This document shows positions 7,295-18,500 of a stretch of 40,582 bases of DNA, one piece after another; the first letter of the stretch is position 1, and each line of letters opens with the position of its first letter. The notes below the pieces were generated by a model that worked only from the letters and a program-made list of their open reading frames with translations, made no database searches and was not told the origin of the DNA. Origin of the DNA: an uncultured Clostridium sp. (GTDB lineage: Bacteria; Bacillota_A; Clostridia; TANB77; CAG-508). The stretch lies in NCBI GenBank assembly GCA_948466265.1, contig CAOJZU010000013.1:1-40582 (forward strand), read 5' to 3'. Made by a program: the position numbers and the translations under genes.

Positions 7295-9357
7295 ATGCAT
7301 AAAATTCGGAAAAGCAATTTGTAAACACAGAAAAATAATTTTACTTATTTCTTTCATTTTAATTGTTTTATCATTCATTGGAATGAATTTAACTAGAGTT
7401 AATTATGATATTTTAGTTTATCTTCCAGATGATGTTGAAACAATTAAGGGTGAAAAAATATTATCAGAAGATTTTAATATGGGTGCGTTTTCAGTTGTAA
7501 TTTTAGAAAATATGGAATCAAAAGATATTATAAAGTTAGAAGAAAAAATCAAAGAGATAGATAATGTAGAAATGTGCGTAAGTGCAGCTGATTTAATTGG
7601 TACTAGAGTTCCAGTAGAAATGCTACCTAGCGATTTAACAGATAAATTTTATAAAGAAAATGAAACTATAATGCTTGTTACTTTCAAAGACCAAATTTCT
7701 TCTGATAGCACATTAAAAGCTGTTGAGTCCTTAAGGGAAATAACTGATGAGCATTGTAAAATAGGAGGAATGACTGCTACTGTATTAGATACAAGAGACC
7801 TATCAAATTCAGAAATTTTAATTTATATTGTTATAGCAGTGGCCTTATGTTTGATCGTTCTAGAATTTGCACTAGATTCATATATCGCCCCTGTCTTGTT
7901 ACTTGCAAATATTGGAATTGCTATTCTTTATAATATGGGAACTAACATATTCTTAGGTGAAATTTCTTATATTACAAAAGCAATTAGTAGCGTATTGCAA
8001 TTGGGTGTAACAATGGACTTTGCAATTTTCTTATATCACAGTTACATGCAGGAAAAGGAAAATATATCAGATATTAATGAAGCCATGGCAAATGCAATTA
8101 GCCAAACATTATTATCAGTAGTTGGAAGTTCTCTTACTACAATTGCAGGATTTTTAGCTCTATGTAGCATGAACCTAACACTTGGAAAAGATATTGGTTT
8201 AGTTATGGCAAAAGGTGTAATGTTTGGTGTTATATCTGTTGTAACAATACTCCCTGCTATGATACTTGAATTTAATAGTCTTATTGAAAAAACAAAACAT
8301 AGAGAAATTTTCCCAAAATTTACTCGTGTAAAGGATATGGTTATAAAACACTACAAAATAATTATATTGATATTTATAATAGTTTTACCTATCGCATTCT
8401 ATGGTTACACCAATACAGAAGTTTATTATAACTTAGATAAATCGTTGCCAAAGGATCTAGCTAGTGTAACTGCAAATAATGACTTGAAAGAAACTTTTAA
8501 TATGGTATCTATGGAATTACTATTAGTAGATAAAAACATTCCAGAGAGTAAAATAAATGCTATGTTAGATGAAATAGAGGCTTTAGATCGGTATAGAATG
8601 GACTATTCGGATATTCTAAATTCTCAAATCTTGGAATTCCAAAGGATATGATACCTGAAGATATAATAAATATGTTCCAAAATGATAAATACCAAATGGT
8701 TATTATAAATTCTAATTATGAAATGGCAACAGATGAATTAAATGAACAAGTTACAAAGGTAAATGAGATAATTAAAAAATATGACGAAAATGCAATACTT
8801 GCAGGTGAAGGACCTTTAATGAAAGATTTAGTTGAAATTAGCGACCATGACTTTAATAGTGTAAATACTGTATCAATTCGGAATTATATTCGTCATAATG
8901 ATTGTTGTCCTAAAATCAATTTCACTTCCAGTAGTTTTGATTATTGTTATAGAGTTTGCAATATTTATCAATATGGGTATACCTTTTTATACAAATGAGG
9001 CCTTACCATTTATTGCTTCAATTGTTATTGGTACAATTCAGCTTGGTGCCACAATTGACTATGCTATTTTAATTACAACAAAATATATGGCAAGTCGAAA
9101 AAATGGTATAGATAAAACATCTTCTATAGATAATGCTCTTGGAAGTTCCATCCGGTTCTATTATTATCTCTGGATTATGCTTCTTTGGCGCAACATTCGG
9201 AGTTGGAGCTTACTCAAAAATTGAAATGATTGGGTCTTTATGTACTCTTATGTCAAGAGGTGCAATTGTAAGTGTAGTTTGCGTTATAGCAGTACTACCT
9301 GCATTTCTTACAGTGTTTGACAAAATAATTTGTAAAACTACAAGTATGAAAAAATAA
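7295..9357 (+). CDS. MMPL/RND-family membrane exporter
   Basis: A 685-residue protein after five CGG shifts: 7307-7309, 8589-8591, 8608-8610, 8879-8881 and 9153-9155. The start is the ATG at 7295, 7 bases after AAAGGAG; it begins MHKIGKAICKHRKIILLISF, the usual MMPL N-terminus, and needs the shift at codon 5. It has two repeats, each a TM helix, an extracytoplasmic domain and a five-helix bundle. The bundles carry the MMPL signatures SVLQLGVTMDFAIFLYHSYM and IGTIQLGATIDYAILITTKY with the transmembrane Asp residues of the proton relay. It probably exports a hydrophobic compound or lipid by proton antiport and is controlled by the divergent TetR protein. Confidence 0.9.
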
Positions 9358-9387
9358 TTTTTATATATAAGAAAGGATGATTTTAAA

Positions 9388-11277
9388 ATGAAAAATAAAA
9401 TATTTTCAAAAGTAACTTCAAGTGTTTTACTTTGTACAATACTAACATATACTACCTCCCCTGTTTTTGCTTATACTAAAGACGAAACTGTATATTCTAA
9501 ATTAAACCAAAATGGAGAAAATTATGAAACATTGGTAAGTAATCATTTAGTTAATGACGCTAAAGAAGATTTAATAAACGATATATCAGATTTGCTTAAT
9601 ATTAAAAATGTAAATGGAGAGGAAACTTTTACTCAAAAAGGAAACCAAATTATCTGGGATTCAAATGGTAATGACATATATTATCAAGGAGAAAGTAAAA
9701 AAGCTTTGCCAATAGATATGACAGTTAAATATGAATTAAATGGAGAAGAAATATCTAGCGAAGACTTGGCTCGGAAAAAGTGGAAATGTAAAAATTATCG
9801 TAGAATATATAAATAAAGACGAACATATTGTAACTGTGAATGGTAAACAAGAAAAACTATATACCCCATTTATAGTTTTGTGTGGAACTATGATAGATAA
9901 TGAAAATAATAGAAATATTAAAATTTCAACTGGAAAAGTAATTGATGATGGAAGTAAAGCTATTGTAATTGGTGTTGCACTTCCTGGTCTTGGAGAAAGT
10001 TTAGGTATTTCAAGTGATAAATTCGATATTCCAAGTGGCTTTGAAATAACTATGGAAAGTACAGATTTCGAGCTTGGAAATCTTATAACCTTCGCAAGTT
10101 CTAAACTTATAGAAGATAGTGATTTAGATTTATTTAATAATTTAGATGAAATATATGCAAAAATTAATACTTTAGAGTCTTCTGGTAAAGAGTTAGAAAA
10201 TGGTGCTAAAACTTTATCAAATGGTGTTAACACTTATGTAGAAAAGTATGGTGAATTCAGTAGCGGAATGAAAGAAGTAGCAGATCGGTGCAACTTCTGC
10301 ATATGAAAATTATTCTAAAATTGATGATGGAATTAATACTTTATATAAAGGAACTAATACATTAGTAAGTGGTTCAAAGAAGCTTAGTGATGGCACTAAA
10401 GCTACAAATAGTGCAATAGGAAAACTAAGTACTGGTGCAAGCAAGTTAGAAAATGAGGTTAATAAATTAACTGGTAAAGATACCATTCAAGCAGTTTCTA
10501 CTCAATTAAAAGCTGCAAAAAATAAAGCAAATCAAGGTATAACACAATTAGAAAAACTTGAGCAAGGTTATGCAAAAACAATCCAAGATTTAACTACAAA
10601 AAGAGATAATGCAACTGATGAACAGACAAAAGCTCTTTTACAAAGTCAAATTGATGTTTATCAAGATCTAAAAACAAATATGACTACGGCTAAAACTGCT
10701 TTACAAGAACAAGTAGGATATTACACAGCTCTTGAAGGATCTCTTTCGAGTGGAAATACAAGTTCACTAGATAGCTTAACTAAAGGTGTAAGTGATTTAA
10801 GTTCTAATCTTTCAAAACTCTACTCTAGTTCAAAAGAACTTGAAAACGGAGCTAAATCTTTATATGATGGAGTAAATACATTGTCTACTGGTGTAAATAC
10901 TTTGCATAATGGTTCTTCAGAAATGAAAAATGGATTAGCTTCTTTAAGTGATGGAACATCTAAATTATATATCGCAAATACTCAGTTATCTGACGGAGCT
11001 AAAACAATGGCAGATGGTGCAAGTACATTATCTGACGGAATGAGTAGATTTAATAAAGAAGGTATTGGGGTTATTGCAAATGCTATTAATAGTGATTTAA
11101 AAGACATTTCTACAAGATTTAATAAATTACAGGAACTTGCAAATGAATATAACAATTTTTCAAATAAGAATAGCGATGTAACTCGGAAATGTCAAGTTCA
11201 TTATGGTTATGGATAGTATCAAAAAAACTTCCGCAGTAAAAGAAAATGTAATGCTTAATGAGAATAAAGAAAATTAA
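9388..11277 (+). CDS. Exported coiled-coil partner of the MMPL exporter (YhgE-like heptad region)
   Basis: 628 residues after three CGG shifts: 9772-9774 (LAGKSGN), 10286-10288 (ADGATSAYE), 11184-11186 (VTGNVKF). A signal peptide occupies 1-29 (SVLLCTILTYTTSPVFAYT). Residues 290-560 are a long alpha-helical region of repeats of the type KELENGAKTLSNGVNTL, where L-x-x-G-x-x-x-L-x-x-G recurs about every 7 residues, as in YhgE/Pip and MmpL-accessory proteins. The C-terminus (FIMVMDSIKK) is short. It lies 30 bases after the exporter stop with a GAAAGGATG site, so the two form an operon; a periplasm-like coupling or substrate-chaperoning role is inferred. Confidence 0.8.
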
Positions 11278-11305
11278 TTTTTTAGTAACTTTTGAATTTA
11301 TATGA

Positions 11306-11311
11306 TATAAT
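11306..11311 (+). promoter_or_regulatory. Possible -10 element of the HdeD-like gene
   Basis: TATAAT lies 33 bases before the start at 11345, but the matching -35 region (TAGTAA) is poor. Weak evidence for an independent promoter. Confidence 0.3.
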
Positions 11312-11344
11312 GTTAGTAAATGTAATAAAGGAGGTAATTAAAAC

Positions 11345-11890
11345 ATGGAATATTTGGAAAAACTATTTAAAAAAACAGGATGGATTTCAATTTTGGAATC
11401 AATTATATTTGCAATAATAGGTGTAGTACTTATTTGGAAACCAACAGAAACAGTTACTTTTGTATCTTACTTATTAGGAACAATATTTATCGTTATAGGT
11501 ATTTTTAAAGCTGTTAACTATTTTCTATCAAAAGGAAAATATGATTTTTATAATTATGACTTAATTTTCGGACTAATGGCTATTGTAATTGGTATTATTA
11601 CTATTGTTTGTAGTAATACAATAGGTTCAATTTTTAGAATTGCAATAGGAGTATGGATAATATACAGCTCACTTATTAGATTAAGTTTAGCTTTGAAATT
11701 ACGTACTCAAAATATAGGTGCATGGGTTTATAGTTTAATCTTAGCAATTGTAATGTTTGCATGTGGTTTATTTATCGCTTTAAATTCAGGCTCAGTAGTT
11801 ATTACAATAGGTATTATGATGATTGTATATTCTGTAATTGATATTATAGAAGATGTTATATTTATGAGAAATGTAAAAGATATTTTTTAA
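11345..11890 (+). CDS. HdeD/DUF308-family membrane protein
   Basis: 181 residues with six predicted TM helices arranged as three pairs, including GVVLIWKPTETVTFVSYLLG, AIVIGIITIVCSNTIGSIFR and LFIALNSGSVVITIGIMMIV. The W-P-x-x-T and (L/I)-G-I-(M/W) patterns are those of HdeD-like (DUF308) proteins. The biochemical role is unknown; E. coli HdeD is linked to acid stress. The start has an ideal AAAGGAGGTAATTAAAAC site. The gene follows the exporter operon and is closed by the terminator at 11904-11943. No in-frame CGG (a TTC GGA is out of frame). Confidence 0.8.
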   Translation: MEYLEKLFKKTGWISILESIIFAIIGVVLIWKPTETVTFVSYLLGTIFIVIGIFKAVNYFLSKGKYDFYNYDLIFGLMAIVIGIITIVCSNTIGSIFRIAIGVWIIYSSLIRLSLALKLRTQNIGAWVYSLILAIVMFACGLFIALNSGSVVITIGIMMIVYSVIDIIEDVIFMRNVKDIF

Positions 11891-11903
11891 AGTATATGAA
11901 GTA

Positions 11904-11943
11904 GCAAGGATGTAGTTTTTCTCCTACATCCTTGTTGTTTTTT
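11904..11943 (+). terminator. Intrinsic terminator
   Basis: GCAAGGATGTAG (11904-11915) pairs with CTACATCCTTGT (11924-11935) and is followed by a T-run, 14 bases after the HdeD-like stop. Confidence 0.85.
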
Positions 11944-12004
11944 TGTATTGTTCAAGTTTATTTACGTGTGTAGATTGAACCCTTACTTCAAAAGACCATG
12001 ATAT

Positions 12005-15000
12005 CTAAAATTCATCTGCATGGACGTAATTACCGTGATACCGCATCACATCCAGTCATCCTCCTAAGAAGATATCCCAAGTTGTTTGCATCCGAATCCC
12101 AAGCATTGCCATTCATATTCATCAAGTTAGCACTTACCACGTTAGTACCCTTTCCACCATAAAATTGGTCGCCCCTGAAAGAGAATCCAACGACACCCCA
12201 ATAGAAAGTGAATGTTCCAATCGTTTTCTTAGTTCCGTCCCACTGTACTTCCCCACGCACCATACGACCCGTTGCTTGAGTTCCATGTCTTTGTTGATAT
12301 TCTCGCTCCGGTCCTGCACGTTAGACAATAAATAGATCCTATTTACATATGTGACATATTCTGCATTAGGCGTTGAATCATAATAATCTGCGAATGCGGC
12401 TGAATAGTAACTCCCAAACCTTGTAAGATAGTCTAAGTCGTTATGAGTTGAGTATTGGGTTCGAGTAAAAAGTATTGTTTCCTCGTTTCTGTAATAAACA
12501 TTATATGGCCAAACTTCTAAAGAATGATCTTTTGTTGACTGATTTCCTGCTCTATCTTTTAGCTGTATTTCGATACTTACAGTTTTACCTTCAAATTCTG
12601 TAAACTTTATTGGTACATTTAATGTAGTTTGACTAGAACTTGTTTTTGTCCAGTCTGTCCATGTACCACTAAATGGTCTTTTGTACCTTATCTCAGAAAC
12701 TCCTGAGTTTCTTCCTGAATACCTTGAGTCGTCACTCGTTTTTAATTGTAACTCTAAAACAGCATATTCTTTCATAGTATTTGAGATTAATGTTGGTGCT
12801 AGTGGTGGTAAGTTGTCTATCTGTGTAACTGAAAGTGTTGACATGTCTGATTCATTTCCTGTATCTGCTTGTACATATACAGCTTTTACTATTTTTGGTT
12901 CTGTTAGTATTATTTTTCCTGTCACTGCTGTTCCATTTGTTGCTGATGGGTCTGTTCCATCTAGTGTATACATTGTTGTATATCCTGGTAAAATTGTTAT
13001 TGATACTGTCTTACTTTGCTTCCAGCCTGTTCCTGTCTCGTTTGTTATTTTTGGTGCTCCTACCATTGTTCTTGATATTAGTGTTCCACTTGTTCTTGTT
13101 AGTCCTCTGTGGTCTGTTACTATGACTCTTAAGAAATATCTTGTTCCTGTATCAAGTCCTGTGTATGTGTATGAACATGTTCCTGTTCCTGTGTTTATTG
13201 TCGCTACATCTACATAGTCTCCATCTCTTGTTGCACTTTTCTGGAATGTATAACTTTTTACTCCTGATACTGCATCTGAGCCGTGTTGCTAATACTCCTA
13301 ATGTACTTGATGTTATATCCGTCATTGTTATTACTGCTGTATTTGGTGGGTCTTGGTCTCTACTAAATGCAACTACGTTACTCATTCCTGACTGCATTCC
13401 TGTTTCGTCTAGCATATATGCATTTACTGTATATTTTCCATCTATGTTTATTTTTACTTCTGTTATTTCTCCTGCTCTTTCTATTTCTGTATATCCCATT
13501 CCATTTGTTGTGTATTTAATTTTTTTTGCTATTGTTTCGTCATCTGGTAGTCTGTCTATTATTCTTATTGTTACTTCCCCTATATAGTATCCGGTTTTCT
13601 GTTTCTCCTGCTATTTCTATTCTTGGTGCTTTTAATCCTGGTATGTTTGGTCCGTTATCTCCTGTCCCTCCATTATTTCCTTCTTGGTTTGTCATTACTG
13701 GTATTGTTACTGTTTCTGCATAATTTCCTGCTTTATCATATACTCTTACATATACTTCATAGCTTGTTTCTGGGGATAGACCTGTGACAATTCTTTGGTT
13801 TTTGTTGTATTCTACTTCTTTTGTTTCTCCTTTTCCTGTTATATAGTATATGTATTTTCCTATTCCTGATAATTCGTCTTTTGTTCCTATATTTACTATG
13901 AAGCTTGTATCTGTTATTTGGTCTACTGATGTTTGTCCGGATTTCTGGTTGTGTACTATCTTTGTATACATTTATTGTTTTGCTTGCTGATTTGTTTCCT
14001 GCTAAGTCTATTAGTCTCATTGTTATTATATATTTTCCATCTGTTTCTACTTTTATTTTTCTTTCTATGTCGTTTACTCTTGTTGCTTCTCTTATTATTT
14101 TGTTACTTGTATCTGCTACTTTATATTCATAACCAATTATTCCACTTCCGCTTGTCCTCTTTCTTTGTTTCTTCGTCTATTTGTGGTATTATTTGTATTT
14201 CTCCTGTTGATATTATCCATGAGTATTCACTACCTTCTACTTTGTCTCCTTTGTCTCCTGTTAGGGTTATGTTTTCTATTTCTGGCGCGTCTATGTCTAC
14301 TTTTATGATTTGAGTTACTTTTCTTGATTCTTTCCCGTCTTCTCCAAGAACCCATGCTGTTATTCTTGTTATTCCTGATTTGTCTATTTCTATTTCTCCT
14401 GTATATTCTACTTCTTCTTGAGTTTTTCCTCCTGATAATGTGTAATATATTTCACCTTTCCCTGGATTTGTTATTGTGGCCTTTGGTACTTCTATATACC
14501 ATCCATTATCTCCTTTTTTTGTTTCTTCTGATAATTTAATTGTTGGCACTTGTATTTTATCTGATATTATTGCTGCTCTTACATACGAATATTTTACATT
14601 TCCTTTGTCTGTTTCTGCTTTTACTGTGTACCATCCTGTTTTATCCGTGTCTACTTTGTATGTTATTCCTTTTCCTTCTTTTTCTTCTACAACAACTTTT
14701 CCTTTATATATTAATTGTGTCTGCTTTATTTTTCCATTTGGTATTGTTACTGTTACTGTTATGTTTGGTTCGTTATAACTTGCTATTATGTTCGGATATA
14801 TTTTCTTTATTGTTTCTGCTGTATCTCCTCCTGAGCTTCCCGAACCTAGTCCTCCCATATATTCTACTTTCACTGTTCCATATGTTCCATTATAGTAGAT
14901 TTGATATACATGTCCGGTCTTTTGTAGTGGCAATTATATATCCTTCTGTATCATTTTCATCTCCTTCTACTATTACATTTATTAGTTCTGTGTTTTGTCT

Positions 15001-15271
15001 TAAGTATTCTGCTATTGATCCAAGTGTTGTTTCTTCTCCTTTCTGCCCTTGGTTCATTATACTACTTCTTATGTCTTGTTCTATCAGTTCTTTATTTGCT
15101 ACAATTTGATAATCTTTTGCTGTTGTTTGGGCAATGTTTAATATTCCGTTCGTTTCCTGTTAATCCTTTTATTGCTACTGCTGCTAAAATGACTATTAAG
15201 ATTATCATTACAAGTAATGCGATTAGCGTGATTCCACTTTCGCTTCTGTGTTTGGTTTTGACTTTTTTCAT
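12005..15271 (-). CDS. Large prepilin-like surface protein with repeated Ig-like domains
   Basis: 1085 residues after nine CGG shifts: 15146-15148, 14914-14916, 14148-14150, 13937-13939, 13591-13593, 13281-13283, 12308-12310, 12235-12237 and 12033-12035. The start at 15271 gives MKKVKTKHRSESGITLIALL, a prepilin-like leader and helix. About five beta-rich repeats follow, with phrases such as GKYTVNAYMLDE, AGNYAETVTIPV and DRAGNQSTKDHSL, typical of bacterial Ig-like and fibronectin-like stalk domains. The last 100-150 residues (WNSSNGSYGAWG ... FTFYWGVVGFSFRGDQFYGG) form a different, Gly/aromatic-rich tip and use clearly more G/C-rich codons than the stalk. It probably projects from the cell and binds a ligand or surface. 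The last shift replaces CGG TAA and adds GNYVHADEF. Confidence 0.82.
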
Positions 15272-15370
15272 TGCTTGTTTTTTCCTTTCTTTAGTTAGTT
15301 TCGTTTGTTTATATATATATAAATTTAATGTCTGTTTTTTAACCAACAAGAAAAGACACAAAATCTTATA

Positions 15371-15517
15371 CTAGTATTTTTTGTAAACACAAAAAACACT
15401 ATAAAGATAATGCGTCTTTATATCCATTTTCCTTATTTTTTCATATTCAAAAATACCTCTAAGCTCATTTGTATTAAGAGCTTGAAGGACTATGGTTGTT
15501 GGTTTGACTCTTTTCAT
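15371..15517 (-). CDS. Small ORF or remnant of a prepilin-like 5' end
   Basis: A 48-codon frame starts MKRVKPTTIVLQALNTNELR and has AAAAAAGGAAAAACC upstream. Both the leader and the first codons resemble the start of the surface protein at 15271 (AAAGAAAGGAAAAAAC, then MKKVKTK), so it may be a duplicated and decayed gene start instead of a working peptide gene. The remainder of 15272-15627 is AT-rich spacer with a weak hairpin near 15350-15420 (AAGACAC/GCGTCTT). Confidence 0.3.
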   Translation of the reverse strand: MKRVKPTTIVLQALNTNELRGIFEYEKIRKMDIKTHYLYSVFCVYKKY

Positions 15518-15627
15518 GGTTTGGTTTTTCCTTTTTTGGTTTTGACTTTTTTATGATTATTTTTAAATTATGCACTTTTATCTTAACCTTAATCTTTTTA
15601 AATGTCAAGTACCTGTTTTTAAATTTT

Positions 15628-17445
15628 TTATTCTATTCCTTCTACTTCAATACCATACTCTTCTAGCCATACATCAAACTCATATAAATATGCAATTAAC
15701 TGAGGTTTTGTCATAAGCTGACCATACCATGGAAGTACATCATTTTCATCATTTGTATCTAATAGTCTATTTATTTCATCGGCGTTAAATATTTTATACA
15801 TTTTGCTATTTTTGTTTTCTAATCTTTCCCTTAAAAGTTTACTTACTTCTTCTTTAAATTTTGGATGATGTGTCTTTGGATAAGGATTCTTTTTTCTGTG
15901 CAATACTTCATCTGGTATAACTCCATCAAATGCTTCTCTTAATAAATATTTCTCTGTGTTATTACTGTATTTATATTCAAATGGCAAGTTCCACAAATAT
16001 TCTACAAGTTTTGTATCTGCAAATGGAACTCTTGCCTCTAAAGTTGCATACATTGTCATTCTATCTTTTCTATCTAATAAACATTGCATGAAATGTGTCA
16101 TATTTATATAAAATAATCTTTTATCTTTTTTATCTCTATCTGCTTCTTCTAGCTCATTTATTGTATTTTTATATTCCTCTTCTACTATTTCTCTTAAATT
16201 TATCTCGTTTTGTAAATTCTCATTTAAAAGGCTTTGTCTATATTCTAAGTTATTAATCCAAGGGAATAACTCTCTATCATTAAGTTCTTCTCTATAAAAC
16301 CATGGATAACCACCAAAGAATTCGTCTGCACATTCTCCACTTAGTATTACTTTATAGTCTTTTGAAATTTCTTTTGAGAACCACAGAAGCGATGACTCTA
16401 TATCTGTCATTCCTGGATAATCTCTTGCATAAAGGCTTTCTTTTAAGTATTTTACTACATCATCTTGAGTTATTACTTTATATTTATGTTCTGTATCAAA
16501 TGTTTTGCTCATTATATCTATATAATGTTCGTCTAATGATACTGTAAAATCAGTCTTTTTAAAGTATTTATCATTTTCTTCATAATCTATCGAATATGTT
16601 GTTAGTTTATCCTTTTTATTATTCGCAACTACTGCTGTAATAAGGCTTGAGTCTAATCCTCCGCTTAAAAGTGTAGCTATAGGTACATCTGATATCATTT
16701 GTCTTTTTATAGATTCTGTAAGTAATTCTTTTACCTTTTCTTTCGCTTCGTCAAATGTATCCTTGCATTCTTTGGTCTCTACATTCCAATATCTTTTTAT
16801 TTCTATTTCTCCATTTTTAACTTTCATATAATGCGCTGCTCTTAGTTCGTCTATTCCTGTAAATACTCCGCTTCCAAGTTTTTTTGAAGGTCCAAGGGCA
16901 AGTATTTCTCCTAGAGCTTTTTTACTTAAATATGGCTTTACAACCTCTGACTTTAATATAGCTCTTATCATTGAAGCAAAAACAAAATTATCTTTGTTTT
17001 TGCAGTAATATAATGGCTTTATTCCAAATCTATCTCTTGCTAAAAATAGTTCTTTTGTTTTTTTATCATATACTGCAAATGCAAATATTCCTTCCATTTT
17101 ATCTAATACTTTTTCATTAAACTCTGCATATCCCTTTAGTATCACTTCTGTATCCGATGTTGTATCAAATGTATATCCTTTTCCTTTTAATTCTTTTTTT
17201 ATATCTTCTGTATTATAGAGTTCACCATTATATACAATTATATAATCTTTGTAGTACATTGGCTGATTGCCATTTTCTAAATCTATTATAGCAAGTCTTT
17301 TATGTCCGAGCATTATATTCTCTTCAAAATGAAGTCCTGTATTGTCTTTTCCCCTGCAAGACATAAGTTCCACCATTTCTTTAAATGTATCTTGCCTTTT
17401 AGTTAAATCTTCCTCTAAATTTTGCCATCCACAGATTGCACACAT
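15628..17445 (-). CDS. asnB: Asparagine synthetase B, glutamine-hydrolysing
   Basis: 605 residues, intact. The N-terminal class II glutamine amidotransferase domain starts MCAICGW, with Cys2 as nucleophile, then RGKDNTGLHFEENIMLGHKR and YNGELYN. The synthetase domain carries the PP-loop LLSGGLDSSLITA (about 261-273), SGECADEFFGGYPWF and ARVPFADTKLVEYLWNLP. It converts aspartate, glutamine and ATP to asparagine, glutamate, AMP and PPi. The ribosome site GGGAGG precedes the ATG. All CGG triplets in the gene are out of frame (for example CTC GGA CAT, AGC GGA GGA), so no shift is needed; it serves as an internal control. Sporulation-associated AsnB paralogues (AsnO type) exist, and the neighbouring dpa genes leave that possible. 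Confidence 0.93.
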   Translation of the reverse strand: MCAICGWQNLEEDLTKRQDTFKEMVELMSCRGKDNTGLHFEENIMLGHKRLAIIDLENGNQPMYYKDYIIVYNGELYNTEDIKKELKGKGYTFDTTSDTEVILKGYAEFNEKVLDKMEGIFAFAVYDKKTKELFLARDRFGIKPLYYCKNKDNFVFASMIRAILKSEVVKPYLSKKALGEILALGPSKKLGSGVFTGIDELRAAHYMKVKNGEIEIKRYWNVETKECKDTFDEAKEKVKELLTESIKRQMISDVPIATLLSGGLDSSLITAVVANNKKDKLTTYSIDYEENDKYFKKTDFTVSLDEHYIDIMSKTFDTEHKYKVITQDDVVKYLKESLYARDYPGMTDIESSLLWFSKEISKDYKVILSGECADEFFGGYPWFYREELNDRELFPWINNLEYRQSLLNENLQNEINLREIVEEEYKNTINELEEADRDKKDKRLFYINMTHFMQCLLDRKDRMTMYATLEARVPFADTKLVEYLWNLPFEYKYSNNTEKYLLREAFDGVIPDEVLHRKKNPYPKTHHPKFKEEVSKLLRERLENKNSKMYKIFNADEINRLLDTNDENDVLPWYGQLMTKPQLIAYLYEFDVWLEEYGIEVEGIE

Positions 17446-17678
17446 TTATTTTTTCCTCCCTTTCTTTCGTTCAAATAATAATAGTCATCTTGCTTTGTTA
17501 ATACTTGATAAATTTACCATCTACGTGCATGGGTGTTCCTCAGATGACATTTATCTCATATTTCTTGCAATATCACATTTCTTATTCGAACTCAACTTTT
17601 CAACTTATTTTATATATTATGACTTAGTAACTTTTTTTGCTAAAAGAAAATAAAATATTATGTAAGAGGGAGGATGCT
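17446..17678. promoter_or_regulatory. Divergent leader region, asnB / dpaA
   Basis: A 233-base spacer. CATCTACGTGCATGG and the distal CAGATG (about 17519-17548) can form a short hairpin carrying GGGTGTTCC; on the minus strand it would lie in the asnB leader. I do not recognise a known riboswitch or T-box, and promoter boxes are not clear on either strand. Confidence 0.3.
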
Positions 17679-18500
17679 ATGAATATTTTGTTTTTAGGTG
17701 GAGATAAAAGATATAAGTACATGATGAGGGAACTGGAAGAAAGTGACACTGTATATCAGATAGGATTTAACATGGAGTCTCCAAATATACATGAAGAAAA
17801 TATAGAGAATTTAAATTTATCAAAATTTGATATGATTTTATTTCCTATAAATGGTTTAAGTGATAATTTAGAAGTAAAGTCTGAAAATGGAATGATTTCT
17901 TTATCAGAAGATATATTTGAAAATTTAGATAAAGATACATTAGTCTTTACTGGTCTTAAGACTAAAAAGCTATTAGAATTAATTCCTGAAGAACAAATTA
18001 TTAGTTTTTTAGATGATGAAGAAGTTGAAGATATAAATAACAATTTGACTGTTGAAGGTACAATAGACGATATTAGAGATAGAAAAAATGATAGTATTTG
18101 TATTTTAGGATATGGTAATCTTGGAAAAGAGCTATATTTAAGACTTACTAGTGCTGGTATTAATACTTATGTAATATCAAGGCCCAAAGAACTTATATAT
18201 AAAGATAAGGTAAAAAATTATTATCCTTTAAGTCCTGAAAATATTGCTGAAGTCTTTAAGGTTTCAGATATTGTAATTAATACTATACCATACAATGTAA
18301 TACCAGAAGAAGCTGTATCAAATGGATATGTCCCATATATCTTAGATATTGCATCAAGTCCTTTTGGAATAAATCAAGAACTAGTTAAAAAATATAACTT
18401 AAATTACAATTTATATCTTGGAATTCCAAGCAAATACGCTCCTAAAGAAGCATCCGACATTTTACTTAAAGTATTAAAGAAAGTGGTGCAAAACAAATGA
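17679..18500 (+). CDS. spoVFA (dpaA): Dipicolinate synthase subunit A
   Basis: 273 residues, start MNILFLGGDKRYKYMMRELE after GGGAGG. The N-terminal part carries ILFPINGLSDNLEV; residues about 135-230 form an NAD(P)-binding Rossmann domain with ILGYGNLGKELYLRL and VINTIPYNVIPEE, and the end has DIASSPFGI. With subunit B it oxidises the product of dihydrodipicolinate chemistry to dipicolinic acid in the mother cell, which then fills the spore core (family knowledge). The stop overlaps the subunit B start (ATGA), a coupled pair. No in-frame CGG. Confidence 0.92.
   Translation: MNILFLGGDKRYKYMMRELEESDTVYQIGFNMESPNIHEENIENLNLSKFDMILFPINGLSDNLEVKSENGMISLSEDIFENLDKDTLVFTGLKTKKLLELIPEEQIISFLDDEEVEDINNNLTVEGTIDDIRDRKNDSICILGYGNLGKELYLRLTSAGINTYVISRPKELIYKDKVKNYYPLSPENIAEVFKVSDIVINTIPYNVIPEEAVSNGYVPYILDIASSPFGINQELVKKYNLNYNLYLGIPSKYAPKEASDILLKVLKKVVQNK

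Noticed and set aside
12835..15109. Long plus-strand open frames opposite the surface-protein gene (12.7-15.1 kb), and similar frames opposite asnB and ftsK
   Set aside because: They are Leu/Phe/Ser-rich antisense shadows of the A-rich minus-strand genes, without ribosome sites or domains.
17500..17560. Riboswitch or T-box in the asnB/dpaA spacer
   Set aside because: Only a short hairpin is visible; no T-box GGTGG element or known aptamer core was found.
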